NCBI GenBank assembly: GCA_017412245.1
Contig: JAFPYI010000035.1
Coordinates: 37,869-101,868, forward strand
DNA from: Paludibacteraceae bacterium
GTDB taxonomy: Bacteria > Bacteroidota > Bacteroidia > Bacteroidales > Paludibacteraceae
Length of the DNA stretch: 64,000 nt
Direction: 5' to 3'
The notes beneath the pieces were generated by a model, which made no database searches, was not told the origin of the DNA, and saw only the letters and a list, made by a program, of their open reading frames with translations. Position numbers and translations under genes: made by a program. Shown here piece by piece: positions 1 through 10,256 of this stretch; positions within the stretch are counted from its first letter, which is position 1; each line of letters opens with the position of its first letter.

Positions 1-443
1 AATATGGTGCTGATAAATGCGCTACTCGTGGTGAAGATGCAACAGGTTCCAGCACATATAAGAATAATAATCCACAATGTAACTATTTGGAATCGTCCGG
101 TTCATGCTTGATAACAGCGGCATTACTCAAAGGGACCCGATTAGGTTATATCAACCAAGCGGCCGCCGGCAAGAAAGGTTATGAAGGAATTATAAATACT
201 TTTCTGTCAGGTTCAGCAGGCTCCTATGAATTGACTTCCAGTTGCCAATCTGCAGGACTCGGCAGTGATCGCAATGGAACTGCAGCTTATTATCTAATAG
301 GAAAAGATGTTCCTATCCAAAATGATTCAGAGGGCAAAGTTCTTGGTGCCTTTTTGATGGCAGCAGTGGAGTATGAGCGGGCATATCCGCCGAAGGCTGC
401 TGCCGGCAATGAATGTAACTGCTTGCGAGTAAGTATAGAATGA
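1..443 (+). CDS. GH88/GH105-type glycoside hydrolase, C-terminal part (5' end outside window)
   Basis: The reading frame is open from base 3 and ends at TGA 441-443, so only the last ~146 residues are present. The segment reading NYLESSGSC...LLKGTRLGYI and the later AYYLIGKDVPIQND...GAFLMAAVEYE match the pattern of the (alpha/alpha)6-barrel unsaturated glucuronyl/rhamnogalacturonyl hydrolases (GH88/GH105), where a fixed NYLE-A-S block precedes a helix and the last helix reads GxFLMAxxE. These enzymes cleave unsaturated uronic acids from pectin or glycosaminoglycan oligosaccharides made by lyases. The catalytic Asp residues and any signal peptide lie upstream of the window. Its neighbours on this side are unknown. 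The family is likely but not certain; the precise substrate cannot be told. Confidence 0.72.
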   Translation, partial: YGADKCATRGEDATGSSTYKNNNPQCNYLESSGSCLITAALLKGTRLGYINQAAAGKKGYEGIINTFLSGSAGSYELTSSCQSAGLGSDRNGTAAYYLIGKDVPIQNDSEGKVLGAFLMAAVEYERAYPPKAAAGNECNCLRVSIE

Positions 444-462
444 TTTACGACATAGCATAACA

Positions 463-488
463 AAAAGAGACCCGTTGAGGTCTCTTTT
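463..488. terminator. Bidirectional intrinsic terminator
   Basis: Perfect 10-bp stem (arms AAAAGAGACC at 463-472 and GGTCTCTTTT at 479-488) with a 6-base loop, A-rich on the left and T-rich on the right. It lies between two convergent genes (hydrolase ending at 443, beta-barrel protein ending at 515), so it can serve both strands. Confidence 0.85.
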
Positions 489-514
489 CTTTTGTTCTGC
501 GTCTTCTATTGCTT

Positions 515-2431
515 TTAGAAACGGAAGGTTAGTCCCATGAGGAAGTTGATACCTTGCGATTGGTAGCCGTAGTAGATGTCGTTCTTCCGGTTGATGAAGT
601 TATTGAGTTGGAAGAAGAGTGACAAGTTTGGCTGCGGCTCGGGAGCCAGCGGCAGTGTTGAATTGGCCGGGCCTTTATCTGCCTTATGCCTGTTATTAGG
701 CGCCTTAGCTTTTCCTACCCACATGTCGTATTGCACACCGAGATCCAGTTGGATAGTAGGTTGGAGTTTATGCTCACCATCGGTAGCAAGCGCTGTACGT
801 CCGCCTGCAAAATAGTTATCGGAATAGAGCGACCAGTGTTTATCAATCTTTCCGTCTATGCGCAGTCCGAGTCTCCATTTGATACGGTCATAGACGTGGC
901 GGACACTATCGTTGAGCGTAGCCGTGAGCGCTTCTGACGGGTTCTTATAACCATAAGCATTCGTCTCATGGTGGAAAGCAGTCCAGAAGAAATAATCGGT
1001 GTAAACATGTACTCTGACGATGTCCTGGAAATGGTAGTTGATTTGCGCACCAATCATTCCTCGTCCGTAATCGCTATAGATATAGCTGAAGTCACCTGCC
1101 CGCAGCGGTATATTGACATGCTTGTAGTTGGCGGAATCGGTAGTGGCGATAAGCGTCATCTGGTCAAGCATATAAGCATAGCCTCCGTGGAGTTCGATGA
1201 GAAGGTCTTTGTACGGGCGGATATGGAATCCGAGTTCCGCATCGATAGGCGTGTATGGCGATGGGTGGTGAGAGATGATACCCGGATGGATAAGACGGTA
1301 ACGGTTATTCTCCATAAAGCTTTGCAACGAACCGGTACCATGGTTGCCCTTCGCATCAAGGTAGAGCGTCATCCATTGTTTCGCAATCTGTGCCTCAAGA
1401 TGTAAGTGTGGCGAGGGTGCGAACGTAAGGTTCTGGATGCCTGAAAGACTGTTTTTGCCTCGGCCGATATTCATATCGAGGTTAAGACCTAAATGGAGCT
1501 GTACGCGTTTGCCATCATAAGCATAGTACGGCTCAAAGCGGATGTTATGGCGGCTGTTATAGAGCGAGTCGGGAATATCCGCAGCGAGTGAGCCGAGTTG
1601 CAGGAAGTTATTCTGCACATAGAGCACGGCTCCGACATGGTGTGCCTCACGATGCCAGTCGAAATCGGCATGTGTACGAATCTGGTGCTCCGCCACCGCT
1701 CCGGGTTTAGCGAACAGCATATAACCTGTCTGCACACGGTACTGCACATCTTGCTTGGCATTGGCTTTGACACCTAAATACGCCTCAGCCGTCCATAGAT
1801 TCGTCTTGTCGGTAGGTCCCATGGTGCGTGGTTCGGGATAAGCCGTCTTGTCCTTTATCCATGCACCCGGATTGACCAGAGAGTAGTCATAGAAATGACC
1901 GTATTTATGGTAGTAGATATTACCACCATTGACACCAAAATAGAGGTTGCATTTCTCGTATTGGTGCGTGAAGTTCAGTCCTATCTTCGTTCTACTGAGA
2001 GCCTTTAAGCCCCATTGCGCTTTATGGTGCGCATACACATCGAGGATAGACTGTCTATGGTCATCGAGATGGTATCCGAAATCGAAAAGGGTGTTCGGAT
2101 GACCTACAGCACCACGGATATAACCGTTGTACGGGCGACCTGCGTTGAAACGTGTGGGTTGCGAGAGAAGAGGGTTGAAACTGGTACCGGGAGTGACATC
2201 TGCCGTATAGTCAGAATACTCCACAGGTGCGGGTTCGATATCTGTCTCTACCACTGCCGGCTTAGTAGCTACCTTGCCTGCCGACTGGATAGTAGGCTGG
2301 AAATCCCGCTCGACCGTAACGCTACGGTTGAGTTCGTCCGACTGAGCAGCAACGGGATTCCATGCCGCAGCAGCAAGGATAAAGATAAGCATGTATCGGC
2401 TTAATTCTGCCATTGGATTCAAGTATTTCAT
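515..2431 (-). CDS. Outer-membrane beta-barrel protein (TonB-receptor-like annotation group), function unknown
   Basis: The protein is 638 residues from the ATG at 2431; a TTG two codons upstream is less likely. A hydrophobic stretch ending in AAAAWNPVAA-Q is a signal peptide. After it comes a short conserved periplasmic segment (LNRSVTVERDFQPTIQSAGK...), then a long run of alternating aromatic and polar residues typical of outer-membrane strands. The chain ends in LTFRF, with the terminal Phe expected for BAM-dependent insertion. No TonB plug domain is visible. The gene starts two bases after the stop of the TPR gene and is surely cotranscribed with it. In Bacteroidota such proteins travel with a large TPR partner; the function of the pair is not known to me. 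Confidence 0.75.
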   Translation of the reverse strand: MKYLNPMAELSRYMLIFILAAAAWNPVAAQSDELNRSVTVERDFQPTIQSAGKVATKPAVVETDIEPAPVEYSDYTADVTPGTSFNPLLSQPTRFNAGRPYNGYIRGAVGHPNTLFDFGYHLDDHRQSILDVYAHHKAQWGLKALSRTKIGLNFTHQYEKCNLYFGVNGGNIYYHKYGHFYDYSLVNPGAWIKDKTAYPEPRTMGPTDKTNLWTAEAYLGVKANAKQDVQYRVQTGYMLFAKPGAVAEHQIRTHADFDWHREAHHVGAVLYVQNNFLQLGSLAADIPDSLYNSRHNIRFEPYYAYDGKRVQLHLGLNLDMNIGRGKNSLSGIQNLTFAPSPHLHLEAQIAKQWMTLYLDAKGNHGTGSLQSFMENNRYRLIHPGIISHHPSPYTPIDAELGFHIRPYKDLLIELHGGYAYMLDQMTLIATTDSANYKHVNIPLRAGDFSYIYSDYGRGMIGAQINYHFQDIVRVHVYTDYFFWTAFHHETNAYGYKNPSEALTATLNDSVRHVYDRIKWRLGLRIDGKIDKHWSLYSDNYFAGGRTALATDGEHKLQPTIQLDLGVQYDMWVGKAKAPNNRHKADKGPANSTLPLAPEPQPNLSLFFQLNNFINRKNDIYYGYQSQGINFLMGLTFRF

Positions 2432-2433
2432 AA

Positions 2434-5361
2434 TCAATCCTCTTCTTCTGGTTCTTCAGTTATGACGGGTTTCTCGAGTTGGTCAATAGCCTGCAAGCGT
2501 GCTTGCACGAGCGATTGGATATCGTCCGACTTGTTGGTGTAGTTCTGCTGCAGGACGAGCAGGTACTGCCGTGCCTGGAAGTTATCCCCATTGCGCAGAT
2601 TGATGTCGCTGAGTAGTATGAGTGCCCTTGCGAGCCAATATTGCTGCTGGGTGTTCATCTGCGTGAATGCCATCACTTCCGCTTCTGCTTTATCGAGTTG
2701 ATTAGCTTCGTAGTAACTCTGTGCGAGGAGGTATTTGGCTTCCGCTCCTTGTGCCGTTCGCACCTCAGTGGAGAGGACTTTGAGGTCCGGCTGCGCCTTG
2801 CTCCATTGACCCATGGCGATATACGCTTTGGCACGGTTATACAAAGCTTCCTGGCGCAGTTCATCACTCAGCGGTTGGTCATTGAGAATCTGCTCAGCGA
2901 TGTCGATGGTAGCCTGATGGCGTCCGAGATAATACGAGCAACGCAAGATCCCGAGCCTTGCCGTAGCCGTAGTCTCTCTGTCGGAAGCCAAGGCATTCAT
3001 GCGATAGAAAGCCTCAAGCGCTTTGAGATAATCGCCTTTGTCGTAGCATATCTCCGCCACGCGTGTGGCAGCTTCTTGCTGATAGGGGTTAGCCGCTAAT
3101 TCTGCGAGTGCGCTGTATTGCTCCAAAGCCTCGGTAGTCTTGCCCAGACGGTAATACGAGTCAGCAAGGTAGTAACGGGCCGTAGTGCAATAACGTCCTC
3201 CTGCGCAGTACTGAGCGATATAGTTTGTGAGCGAGAGAGTAGCCTTCTGATAAGCCGCTTGCATGTACTGCAATTCCGCCGCAGCAAAGAGCAGTGAGTC
3301 TTCCTGCGTGGTAACGGTCATATTCATCTTAGCCAACGTCTTGGTGTACGCTAAGTACTCATCCACTTTCCCTTGCTCGATATACAAGGCTTGGAGAGCA
3401 TCGAGCGCCGTGTACGCTTCTTCAGTAGCCGGGAATTTCTCGATGGTCTGTCGGTAAGCAGCAATAGCCTGATTGGTCTGTCCGAGGTTACGATAGAGCA
3501 TCGCTCTTTCGAGTGAGGCCTTGCGTGCCAAGGTGGAATGCGGATAGTTACTGAGCAGTTGTTCGTAAGTCGTGATGGCTGCACGTTCGTCCTCTAATTG
3601 CAACTGCGCTCTGGCAATCTCGTATGTTCCGTCATCCGCATAATCTGACTTAGGATAACGACTGAGAAGTTGGCGCAGAACCGTGATCTTGTCGTTGTAC
3701 TTATGCTGCAGACCGAGTGCATATCCACGTTGGAAGAGCGCATAATCGGCTCCTGCCGCCTGCAGATTGCTGACCTGAGAGTAATAGGTGATAGCCTGCG
3801 GGAAAGCACGGTTGTTGAAATAACAGTCACCTATCCTATTGAGCGCGTCGGCATAGGTCGGTTCCGTGGCTAAAGCACCATCGATGTAAGCAGAGAAAGC
3901 CTCTCGTGCATTGTCGTATTTCTTCTGCGAGAAATAACAATATCCCTGCAGATAACGAGCAATGACATAGTTCTCCGACTGGCGTGCATCAGGCCGAGCA
4001 AAGAACTGCTGCAAGTCCTTTTCGCATGCGGCATACTCGCGCAAGCGGTAGTTAGCCTCAGCACGAATATAATAAGCCTCGGAGGTGTATTTGGACGACT
4101 CGGCATTATGGTTGATAAGTTCCGTCATCCAATCAACCGCTTGTTGCATTTTGCCCTGTAAGAAACAGTCAGCACCCAACTGATAACGCAGATACTGCTT
4201 GGTTTCCAACATTTTCGGTGTCGGATTAGGAATCGAATCGAGTGTACTGATAGCCGCTGCATAATTCTTGCTCTGCATGAGTGCATCGCTGAGGAGTCGA
4301 TAGATACTGCTCTCGTATTTCGAATCCGGGAACTGATGCAGGAAGTCATTGAAAGCACGAACCGATTCGCCTAAAGCACTGGAAGACTGGTAGGTACAGA
4401 GTGTGTAGTTATAACTTGCTTCCTCCGTCACAGAAGGTGTGAGTGCATATCCTGCTGCGGCTTGATAGGAGAGTTTAGCCTGCTCCGGCATACCTAATTT
4501 CACGTATGCATTTCCCATCGTCAAGCACGCTGCTTCCGACAGGGTATCAGATTCCTGTTTGAGCTGTTTGAGTGTGGCAACTGCCTCTTCATACTTGCCC
4601 AACTGGTACTCCGCCGTTCCCAACATATAGACGTCATTGCGCACTAATTCCAGTCCTTGTTCCGTAAATGATTTGCGGTACTGTTTAAGATGGTCCGCTG
4701 CTTGCGCATAGTCCTGTTTATTATAATACATCTCTCCCAATAAGCGATGCAATTCTCCATTGTTCGGGCTCTCGGGATTATTGCGAAGAAGAGTGTCTGC
4801 GCGTTTTTCAACCTCTTCGTATTCGCCTTGCGCGTAATAGATTTGCACAAGGAAGTACGGAACAGTCTTGATGTACTCCGGTTTATCCTCTAATTGTTGG
4901 AGGGCAGGTAAAGCCTTGTCATACTTCTCTTGTTTGTACATGCAGTAGGCATAATAATAGGTTGAGCGCTCGGCATATCGGTTGTCCGACTTGCTGAGTT
5001 GGCCGAAGTAGATGGATGCCCGATGATACTCCTGCAACATCAGATAGGCATACCCACGGTAGAAAGAATAATCCGTTTGATGGTCTCGCGAGAGGGACTT
5101 CACATTAATCGGCTCAAGGATTTTCAAGCCTTGTTTATAATGTCCTTTCTCCACCTGCAACACTCCCTGCATGAATTTCACTTCATCCATATAGGTGGTA
5201 TAGGGATAAGCCTGCAAGTATGACTTGAGGTCCCGTTGCAAGAGTTTGTCTCGTCCTTCAAAACGGGCAGACAATGCTTTGTAACGCGTTTCCATCTCGG
5301 TGGTTTGGGCATAAAGCCCAAGACTCACGAGAGAGAATAAAATAATCAGTAATTTACGCAT
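2434..5361 (-). CDS. Large periplasmic tetratricopeptide-repeat protein
   Basis: The protein has 975 residues with a signal peptide (MRKLLIILFSLVSLGLYA-Q) and then almost nothing but TPR units. Repeated patterns such as YxxAxxxYxxxxxxxP and AxYxLGxxYYxxxxYxxA run from about residue 30 to 940. The C-terminus is acidic (EEPEEED). TPR arrays bind peptides or assemble complexes; here the array should sit in the periplasm. It precedes the beta-barrel gene by two bases, suggesting that the two proteins form one envelope complex. It follows potD by 32 bases without a visible terminator or promoter, so it may be read from the pot promoter. Specific role unknown. Confidence 0.85.
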   Translation of the reverse strand: MRKLLIILFSLVSLGLYAQTTEMETRYKALSARFEGRDKLLQRDLKSYLQAYPYTTYMDEVKFMQGVLQVEKGHYKQGLKILEPINVKSLSRDHQTDYSFYRGYAYLMLQEYHRASIYFGQLSKSDNRYAERSTYYYAYCMYKQEKYDKALPALQQLEDKPEYIKTVPYFLVQIYYAQGEYEEVEKRADTLLRNNPESPNNGELHRLLGEMYYNKQDYAQAADHLKQYRKSFTEQGLELVRNDVYMLGTAEYQLGKYEEAVATLKQLKQESDTLSEAACLTMGNAYVKLGMPEQAKLSYQAAAGYALTPSVTEEASYNYTLCTYQSSSALGESVRAFNDFLHQFPDSKYESSIYRLLSDALMQSKNYAAAISTLDSIPNPTPKMLETKQYLRYQLGADCFLQGKMQQAVDWMTELINHNAESSKYTSEAYYIRAEANYRLREYAACEKDLQQFFARPDARQSENYVIARYLQGYCYFSQKKYDNAREAFSAYIDGALATEPTYADALNRIGDCYFNNRAFPQAITYYSQVSNLQAAGADYALFQRGYALGLQHKYNDKITVLRQLLSRYPKSDYADDGTYEIARAQLQLEDERAAITTYEQLLSNYPHSTLARKASLERAMLYRNLGQTNQAIAAYRQTIEKFPATEEAYTALDALQALYIEQGKVDEYLAYTKTLAKMNMTVTTQEDSLLFAAAELQYMQAAYQKATLSLTNYIAQYCAGGRYCTTARYYLADSYYRLGKTTEALEQYSALAELAANPYQQEAATRVAEICYDKGDYLKALEAFYRMNALASDRETTATARLGILRCSYYLGRHQATIDIAEQILNDQPLSDELRQEALYNRAKAYIAMGQWSKAQPDLKVLSTEVRTAQGAEAKYLLAQSYYEANQLDKAEAEVMAFTQMNTQQQYWLARALILLSDINLRNGDNFQARQYLLVLQQNYTNKSDDIQSLVQARLQAIDQLEKPVITEEPEEED

Positions 5362-5393
5362 GCGTAAACGGTTTAGTGTTAATGTATTTTGTA

Positions 5394-6638
5394 TTAGCGA
5401 GCGAGTTTAACCTCGTTCCACATTTCGAGTAACATCTCTTGAGCATCACCTGCATCATGCATCAATGCACAACGGTCGATGATGGCTTTATCTGCGTAGT
5501 ACACAGGATTGAGGTGAAGGGCATGAGGATCGAGCATTTCTCCGTCAACCTCGATTGGCTCTTCTCCGAAGAAATAGGAAGCATCTACTGTCTCCGGCCA
5601 TGCTTCTGCATCGTTTTGGTCTGCTAAGATGGTAGCCGCAGCGTTTACACCACCTGCACAAGAGACATAACCAATCTCGCTCATATTAGCCAACGCATTG
5701 TCAGCACGGCACATATAATCGATGAAGTATGTAGCCGCTTTGATATTCTTGGCATACTTAGGAATTACCCATCCGTCGAACCATACGTTGGAACCCTCTT
5801 GAGGTACTATATAGTCCAGCATTACATCAACTTCGGCAGCTTCTTCAATTGCAAATTGCGCGTCACCGGACCAACTGAGGTTGAGCCATGCTTTGCCTTT
5901 GGTCATCTCCTCTTTACCGAAATCAACTTCCCATCCGCAGATTTGTTTTTTAGCTTGCAAGAGCACTTGTTTAACAGCCTCAACACGTTCCGGTGTGATG
6001 TTGTGTACTAACTCATCACGAGTCACTTCGCCTTTCTCAATCTGCTCGCGGAAAGCGTACAGAACGATAACGGAATAGACATCACGGAAAGCATCTTTCA
6101 TCAAGATACGGTTCTCGAATTTTGGATTGAGGATAGCAGCCCATGATTGAAGATCCTCTGCATTAACGAACTGCGGATTGTAGATGAATCCTGTGGTTCC
6201 CCACATATATCCGGCAGTGTAGTCTTTTACCTGCACATCAGCCGATGGGGCCATTTGTTGGAATTTATCTGATACGTAAGGAGCGATATTGTCGAAATAA
6301 TAGATAGAGTCCGGAATCAGTTCTTTTTGAATCGGAAGCACTAAATCTTTCTTTAACATACGCTCGATGATATACTCAGATGGACAGAAAACATCATAGT
6401 CTTCGTGACCAACTTCGATTTTTGTCAGTGCAGTTTCGTTGATATCAAAGGTCTCATATACCAGTTGAACCTTTTCGCCTGTCTGTTCAAAATACCATTG
6501 TTCAAAATTTGTTTTGACGTTCTCATCGATATAGTCCGCCCAGTTTAACACTTTCAGTTGGTGCGCACGGTCGACGCGGTTGCAAGAACTGAACAAAACG
6601 GCTGTAACAGCCAAGAGAGAAATAAGAATTTTCTTCAT
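5394..6638 (-). CDS. potD: Spermidine/putrescine ABC transporter substrate-binding lipoprotein PotD
   Basis: The 414-residue product has a lipobox (VLFSSC) with the acylated Cys at residue 19, so it is a lipoprotein, probably held at the outer face of the inner membrane. The mature part begins LKVLNWADYIDENV, the typical PotD/PotF opening, and continues with ETFDINETALTKIEVGHEDYDV, the loop that shapes the polyamine cleft. The following Trp, Asp and Glu positions (WGTTGFIYNP, WSGDAQFA, WFDGWVIPK) match polyamine-binding proteins. It is the last of four pot genes, four bases after potC. The substrate class is confident; putrescine versus spermidine cannot be read from the sequence. Confidence 0.92.
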   Translation of the reverse strand: MKKILISLLAVTAVLFSSCNRVDRAHQLKVLNWADYIDENVKTNFEQWYFEQTGEKVQLVYETFDINETALTKIEVGHEDYDVFCPSEYIIERMLKKDLVLPIQKELIPDSIYYFDNIAPYVSDKFQQMAPSADVQVKDYTAGYMWGTTGFIYNPQFVNAEDLQSWAAILNPKFENRILMKDAFRDVYSVIVLYAFREQIEKGEVTRDELVHNITPERVEAVKQVLLQAKKQICGWEVDFGKEEMTKGKAWLNLSWSGDAQFAIEEAAEVDVMLDYIVPQEGSNVWFDGWVIPKYAKNIKAATYFIDYMCRADNALANMSEIGYVSCAGGVNAAATILADQNDAEAWPETVDASYFFGEEPIEVDGEMLDPHALHLNPVYYADKAIIDRCALMHDAGDAQEMLLEMWNEVKLAR

Positions 6639-6642
6639 TGCA

Positions 6643-7980
6643 TTAATCTTTTTGTTTGTTATTTCGAAAGTTTATTACTATCAAAGCAATCAGCATCACC
6701 AATAGTATGATGGTGAAAAGCGGTCGCAATTCCGGTGTCAAGCCTCCTTTGCGTGCATCGGAATAGATAAAGGTGCTCAGTGTCTCCAGTCCTCCGGAAC
6801 CTTTGGTAAAGAAAGTGACTCCGAAATCATCCACGGAGAGCGTCAGAGCTAAGATAAATCCCGATAACATTCCCGGCCATAATTCCGGCAACATCACCAT
6901 TCGTAATGCTTGCGCAGGTGTAGCACCTAAATCGAGTGCTGCTTCATAGGTGTTGGGATTCATGCGACTCAAACGAGGCAAAACACTTAGCACTACATAA
7001 GGCGTACAGAAGACCACATGCGCTATACAAACGGTAGCCAAACCTTGACTCATGCCGAGTGCCACAAACAGCAGGAAAAGGGAAATACCGGTAATGATAT
7101 CCGGGTTAATCATCGGCACAGAGTTCAGCAGGCTTACTGCTTTACGAGACCTGGCACGCATGTTATAAATACCTATTGCCGCAAGTGTTCCTAAAAGCGT
7201 TGAGCAGACAGCGGCTATCAACGCTATGATAACGGTATATCCGATAGCACTATTAAGTCCTGCATCGGCTTTGCCTGTAAACAAGTTCACATATAAATCC
7301 ATCGAGAAACCCGTCCAGTTGCCTAAAATCTTACTCTTCGTGAAAGAGAAGACAGCGATGAGCGCAATCGGTGCATATAAAACCAGCAACAGCAACCATA
7401 GGTATAATTGTGAACCGTAATGACGTCTGATACCCATTCGTTTACGACGCAGCATCTCCTGCTCTACACTGGATAACTCTTTCTCTTTGCGACGACTATA
7501 AACAATATAGCCTCCATAGACGGCTGTCCCGACAAGCAAGAGACCGGCAAACAGCCACCAGATCCAACCTGTGCTACGTTTGGCTGCGGCTGTGTGAGAC
7601 ACAACATATTCTTCAAACACCTTGTACGCATTCCCCACAAGCACTCTTTGACTGCGGTTCTTAATCTCTTTCTTGTTTTTCCAAACAGTCCAAGACACGC
7701 CTGCTGCGTCTTGATAAGTGTATATGCTGTCAAACTTGTCCTGCAAATCCGCTTTCCCGCTTGCAAACACGAAATCCAAGGTATCAGACAAAGGAAGTGA
7801 CCGAAGCGATATATTGATTTTTTCACCATTATAGATTTCCGGGAACTCCTTTACAATACTATTCTCACCCGTTGCACCTACTTTCAGTCCGTACGTCAGG
7901 TTCGACTGCGCCAAAGCAGGAGCAAGGAACAAGGAGCAAAGAATAAAGACTGAAATGATTTTAGCATAGCTCTCTCTCAT
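6643..7980 (-). CDS. potC: Polyamine ABC transporter permease PotC with an N-terminal periplasmic domain fusion
   Basis: The C-terminal half (from about residue 183) is a complete PotC permease. It starts with a YGSQLYLWLLLLVLYAP segment, has several membrane helices, and carries the cytoplasmic EAA loop at about 346-370 (EAALDLGATPAQAL). Residues 1-182 are extra: a signal peptide (cleavage near ALA-Q25), about 110 polar residues, one membrane helix at 139-161, and a basic linker (YSRRKEKE...MLRRKRM). An ordinary PotC is about 260 residues; this one is 445. The ATG overlaps the stop of potB (ATGA, 7977-7980), which supports this long start. A separate internal start at Met182 remains possible. 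The function of the added domain is unknown; it could contact PotD. Confidence 0.85.
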   Translation of the reverse strand: MRESYAKIISVFILCSLFLAPALAQSNLTYGLKVGATGENSIVKEFPEIYNGEKINISLRSLPLSDTLDFVFASGKADLQDKFDSIYTYQDAAGVSWTVWKNKKEIKNRSQRVLVGNAYKVFEEYVVSHTAAAKRSTGWIWWLFAGLLLVGTAVYGGYIVYSRRKEKELSSVEQEMLRRKRMGIRRHYGSQLYLWLLLLVLYAPIALIAVFSFTKSKILGNWTGFSMDLYVNLFTGKADAGLNSAIGYTVIIALIAAVCSTLLGTLAAIGIYNMRARSRKAVSLLNSVPMINPDIITGISLFLLFVALGMSQGLATVCIAHVVFCTPYVVLSVLPRLSRMNPNTYEAALDLGATPAQALRMVMLPELWPGMLSGFILALTLSVDDFGVTFFTKGSGGLETLSTFIYSDARKGGLTPELRPLFTIILLVMLIALIVINFRNNKQKD

Positions 7981-8774
7981 ACCAGACCTCCTTTCTCTCC
8001 TCCTGCGGAGTCGTCATCACCAAAGAAGGACGTCAGTCCAATGATAATCAGCAATACCAAAGACAGGACAGCACCATAATTGAGCAAATCGGTTGTGGTG
8101 ATATAATCCTGAATAAGACTACCGAATAATTTGATGTTGTTATGGGTTAAAAGTTCAGCGATGGCGAACGTAGAGACTGTAGGCATAAACACCATGACGA
8201 TTCCACTATACACGCCCGGCATAGACAACGGCACAATAACTTTCCAGAAACTCTGCCATTTGCTGGCCCCTAAATCTTGTGCTGCTTCCACCAATGAGTT
8301 ATCCATCTTTTGCAGCGTGTTGTAAATCGGGTAAATCATGAATGGCAGGTAGTCGTAGCAAAGGCCGAAAAGCAGAGCACCTTCGCCTAACGGAAGACCG
8401 CACATATTAAATAACTCAACCGTTGCAACTGTTCGCAAAAGGAAATTAATCCACATCGGTAGGATGAACAACATGGCCATCACTTTCGGCGTACGGAAAT
8501 CTTCTTGAGCCATGATATATGCTGCCGGATAACCGATAAGCAGACAGATAGCGGTATTGAAAACCGCGATCATCAGCGAGTACAGGAAGGTCTGAATAGC
8601 TTCGCTATGCGTGAAGAACTTAGCAAAATTGCGGAGCGTGAAATGACCTTCTATGTCCGTAAATGCATATACGCCCACCAATATAAGCGGCAGCACCACA
8701 AACATTGCCATAAATAAGATATACGGCCATGCCCATGTACGTCGGGACGATACTATTTGCAACAACTTATTCAT
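7977..8774 (-). CDS. potB: Polyamine ABC transporter permease PotB
   Basis: The 265-residue integral membrane protein has six hydrophobic helices and the EAA loop [27 protein letters not shown], through which it docks on the PotA ATPase. The segment [31 protein letters not shown] is typical of PotB. Length agrees with the family. The C-terminus is unusual only in its Asp/Gly-rich tail ([16 protein letters not shown]). It overlaps potA by 8 bases and potC by 4, so translation of the three is coupled. Confidence 0.92.
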   Translation of the reverse strand: MNKLLQIVSSRRTWAWPYILFMAMFVVLPLILVGVYAFTDIEGHFTLRNFAKFFTHSEAIQTFLYSLMIAVFNTAICLLIGYPAAYIMAQEDFRTPKVMAMLFILPMWINFLLRTVATVELFNMCGLPLGEGALLFGLCYDYLPFMIYPIYNTLQKMDNSLVEAAQDLGASKWQSFWKVIVPLSMPGVYSGIVMVFMPTVSTFAIAELLTHNNIKLFGSLIQDYITTTDLLNYGAVLSLVLLIIIGLTSFFGDDDSAGGEKGGLV

Positions 8775-10245
8775 AGCGGTCTATTTTGATGGCTTTCGGT
8801 TTAATAACGATACCTACGCGATCACCATCATCCCACACATCGTTGGTATTCACATATAAGTCATGTCCTTCGTCCGTGCGGATGGTCAAATGGTAATGAT
8901 TGCCTTTGTACAAGATGAAATGCACCTCTCCGGAAAGTGTTCCTTCTTCCTCATAGTCTTGCAGGTCGATGTCACGGAATTTGACGCGCACTTGTACTTT
9001 GTCGCCCGCTTCAAAGCCCTCCAACTGTTTCTCTTCCACTTCCCATTCGGCATCTAAGAACCATACCTTGCCATTCTTGAGCACTTCGCCTTCGAAATAA
9101 TTGTAGATATAGTGCTCTTTCTTCATGATTTGGATATCCTCTGGGCGGACTAACATGCCTACTTGCGTTCCCGGTAGGTATTCATGATAGTCTTGAATCA
9201 AGAATTCATACCCATCCGCTGTCAGCACGCGCATCTCATAGTGAACGCCTTTGAAGATACAACTCTGCACTTCTCCGTACCATTTAGTGAATTTGCCTTT
9301 AGGTACACGGTCTTCCTCATCTAAATCAGCCTGAGATGCTGCATCCGGACCTTTGTCTCCTTGCACCTTGTCTCCTTGCACTTTCCAGAGGTAGATATCC
9401 TCCGGACGAATAACTACATCAACGGGATTGTTCTCACCAAAACCCGTATCAATACAATCGAATTCCTGCCCACAGAACTCTACTCGTTTATCGCGAATCA
9501 TCGTGCCGCTCAATATATTGCTCTCACCTATAAAATCCGCTACGAAACAGTTTTGTGGTTCGTTATATATATCTGTCGGAGTACCGATTTGTTTGATGTT
9601 TCCTTCATTCATTACCACCACGCGGTCAGAGAGTGTAAGCGCTTCTTCCTGGTCGTGTGTGACGTAGATAAAGGTGATTCCCAATTTCTCATGAAGTTCT
9701 TTCAATTCAATTTGCATATCGTGTCGCATCTTCAGGTCAAGTGCTGACAGCGGCTCATCGAGTAGCAATACTTCCGGCTCATTGACAATAGCGCGCGCAA
9801 TGGCTACACGTTGTTGTTGACCACCGGAAAGGGTATCTACTTTACGTTCCTCATAACCTGTCATGTTCGCCATCTTCAGTGCACGACGCACTTTCTTTTT
9901 GATGACCTCCGGGTCTTCTTTCTTCAACTTAAGACCAAACGCCACATTATTGAACACATTCAAATGCGGGAACAAGGCGTATTTCTGGAATACAGTGTTC
10001 ACCGGGCGTTTGTAAGGAGGCGTCTTAGTTACGTCTTCGCCTTTAAGTAAAATTTCGCCGGAACTGGCAACTTGGAATCCTGCTATACAACGTAGCAGGG
10101 TTGTTTTTCCGCAGCCCGAAGGGCCAAGAATAGTGACGAACTCGCCTTTTTTGACTTGAAGGCTAACGTCGTTGAGTGCAAATTTACCATCCTCGAATTG
10201 CTTCGATACATGGTTCACCTCAATGATAAACTGGTCTTTTGCCAT
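8767..10245 (-). CDS. potA: Polyamine ABC transporter ATP-binding protein PotA, long C-terminal form
   Basis: This is the ATPase of the polyamine importer. The nucleotide-binding domain shows Walker [10 protein letters not shown] (41-49), the Q loop ([12 protein letters not shown]), the signature LSGGQQQR (139-146) and Walker B LLLDEP (160-165), followed by the H loop (YVTHDQEEA). After about residue 240 come regulatory TOBE-type strands. The tail is long: 492 residues in all against about 370 in E. coli PotA, with two related halves (each containing a V-I/V-R-P-E-D-I segment). Inside the linker is a 15-bp tandem duplication giving KVQGD twice (9353-9382). It is the first gene of the pot operon, behind the promoter proposed near 10466-10498. 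Confidence 0.92.
   Translation of the reverse strand: MAKDQFIIEVNHVSKQFEDGKFALNDVSLQVKKGEFVTILGPSGCGKTTLLRCIAGFQVASSGEILLKGEDVTKTPPYKRPVNTVFQKYALFPHLNVFNNVAFGLKLKKEDPEVIKKKVRRALKMANMTGYEERKVDTLSGGQQQRVAIARAIVNEPEVLLLDEPLSALDLKMRHDMQIELKELHEKLGITFIYVTHDQEEALTLSDRVVVMNEGNIKQIGTPTDIYNEPQNCFVADFIGESNILSGTMIRDKRVEFCGQEFDCIDTGFGENNPVDVVIRPEDIYLWKVQGDKVQGDKGPDAASQADLDEEDRVPKGKFTKWYGEVQSCIFKGVHYEMRVLTADGYEFLIQDYHEYLPGTQVGMLVRPEDIQIMKKEHYIYNYFEGEVLKNGKVWFLDAEWEVEEKQLEGFEAGDKVQVRVKFRDIDLQDYEEEGTLSGEVHFILYKGNHYHLTIRTDEGHDLYVNTNDVWDDGDRVGIVIKPKAIKIDRYE
9353..9382. repeat. In-frame 15-bp tandem duplication inside potA
   Basis: TTGTCTCCTTGCACC (9353-9367) is followed directly by TTGTCTCCTTGCACT (9368-9382), one mismatch. 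On the coding strand this yields [12 protein letters not shown] in a charged linker between TOBE-type segments. The copy number could vary by replication slippage without breaking the frame. Confidence 0.8.
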
Positions 10246-10256
10246 TTTTGTAACAA

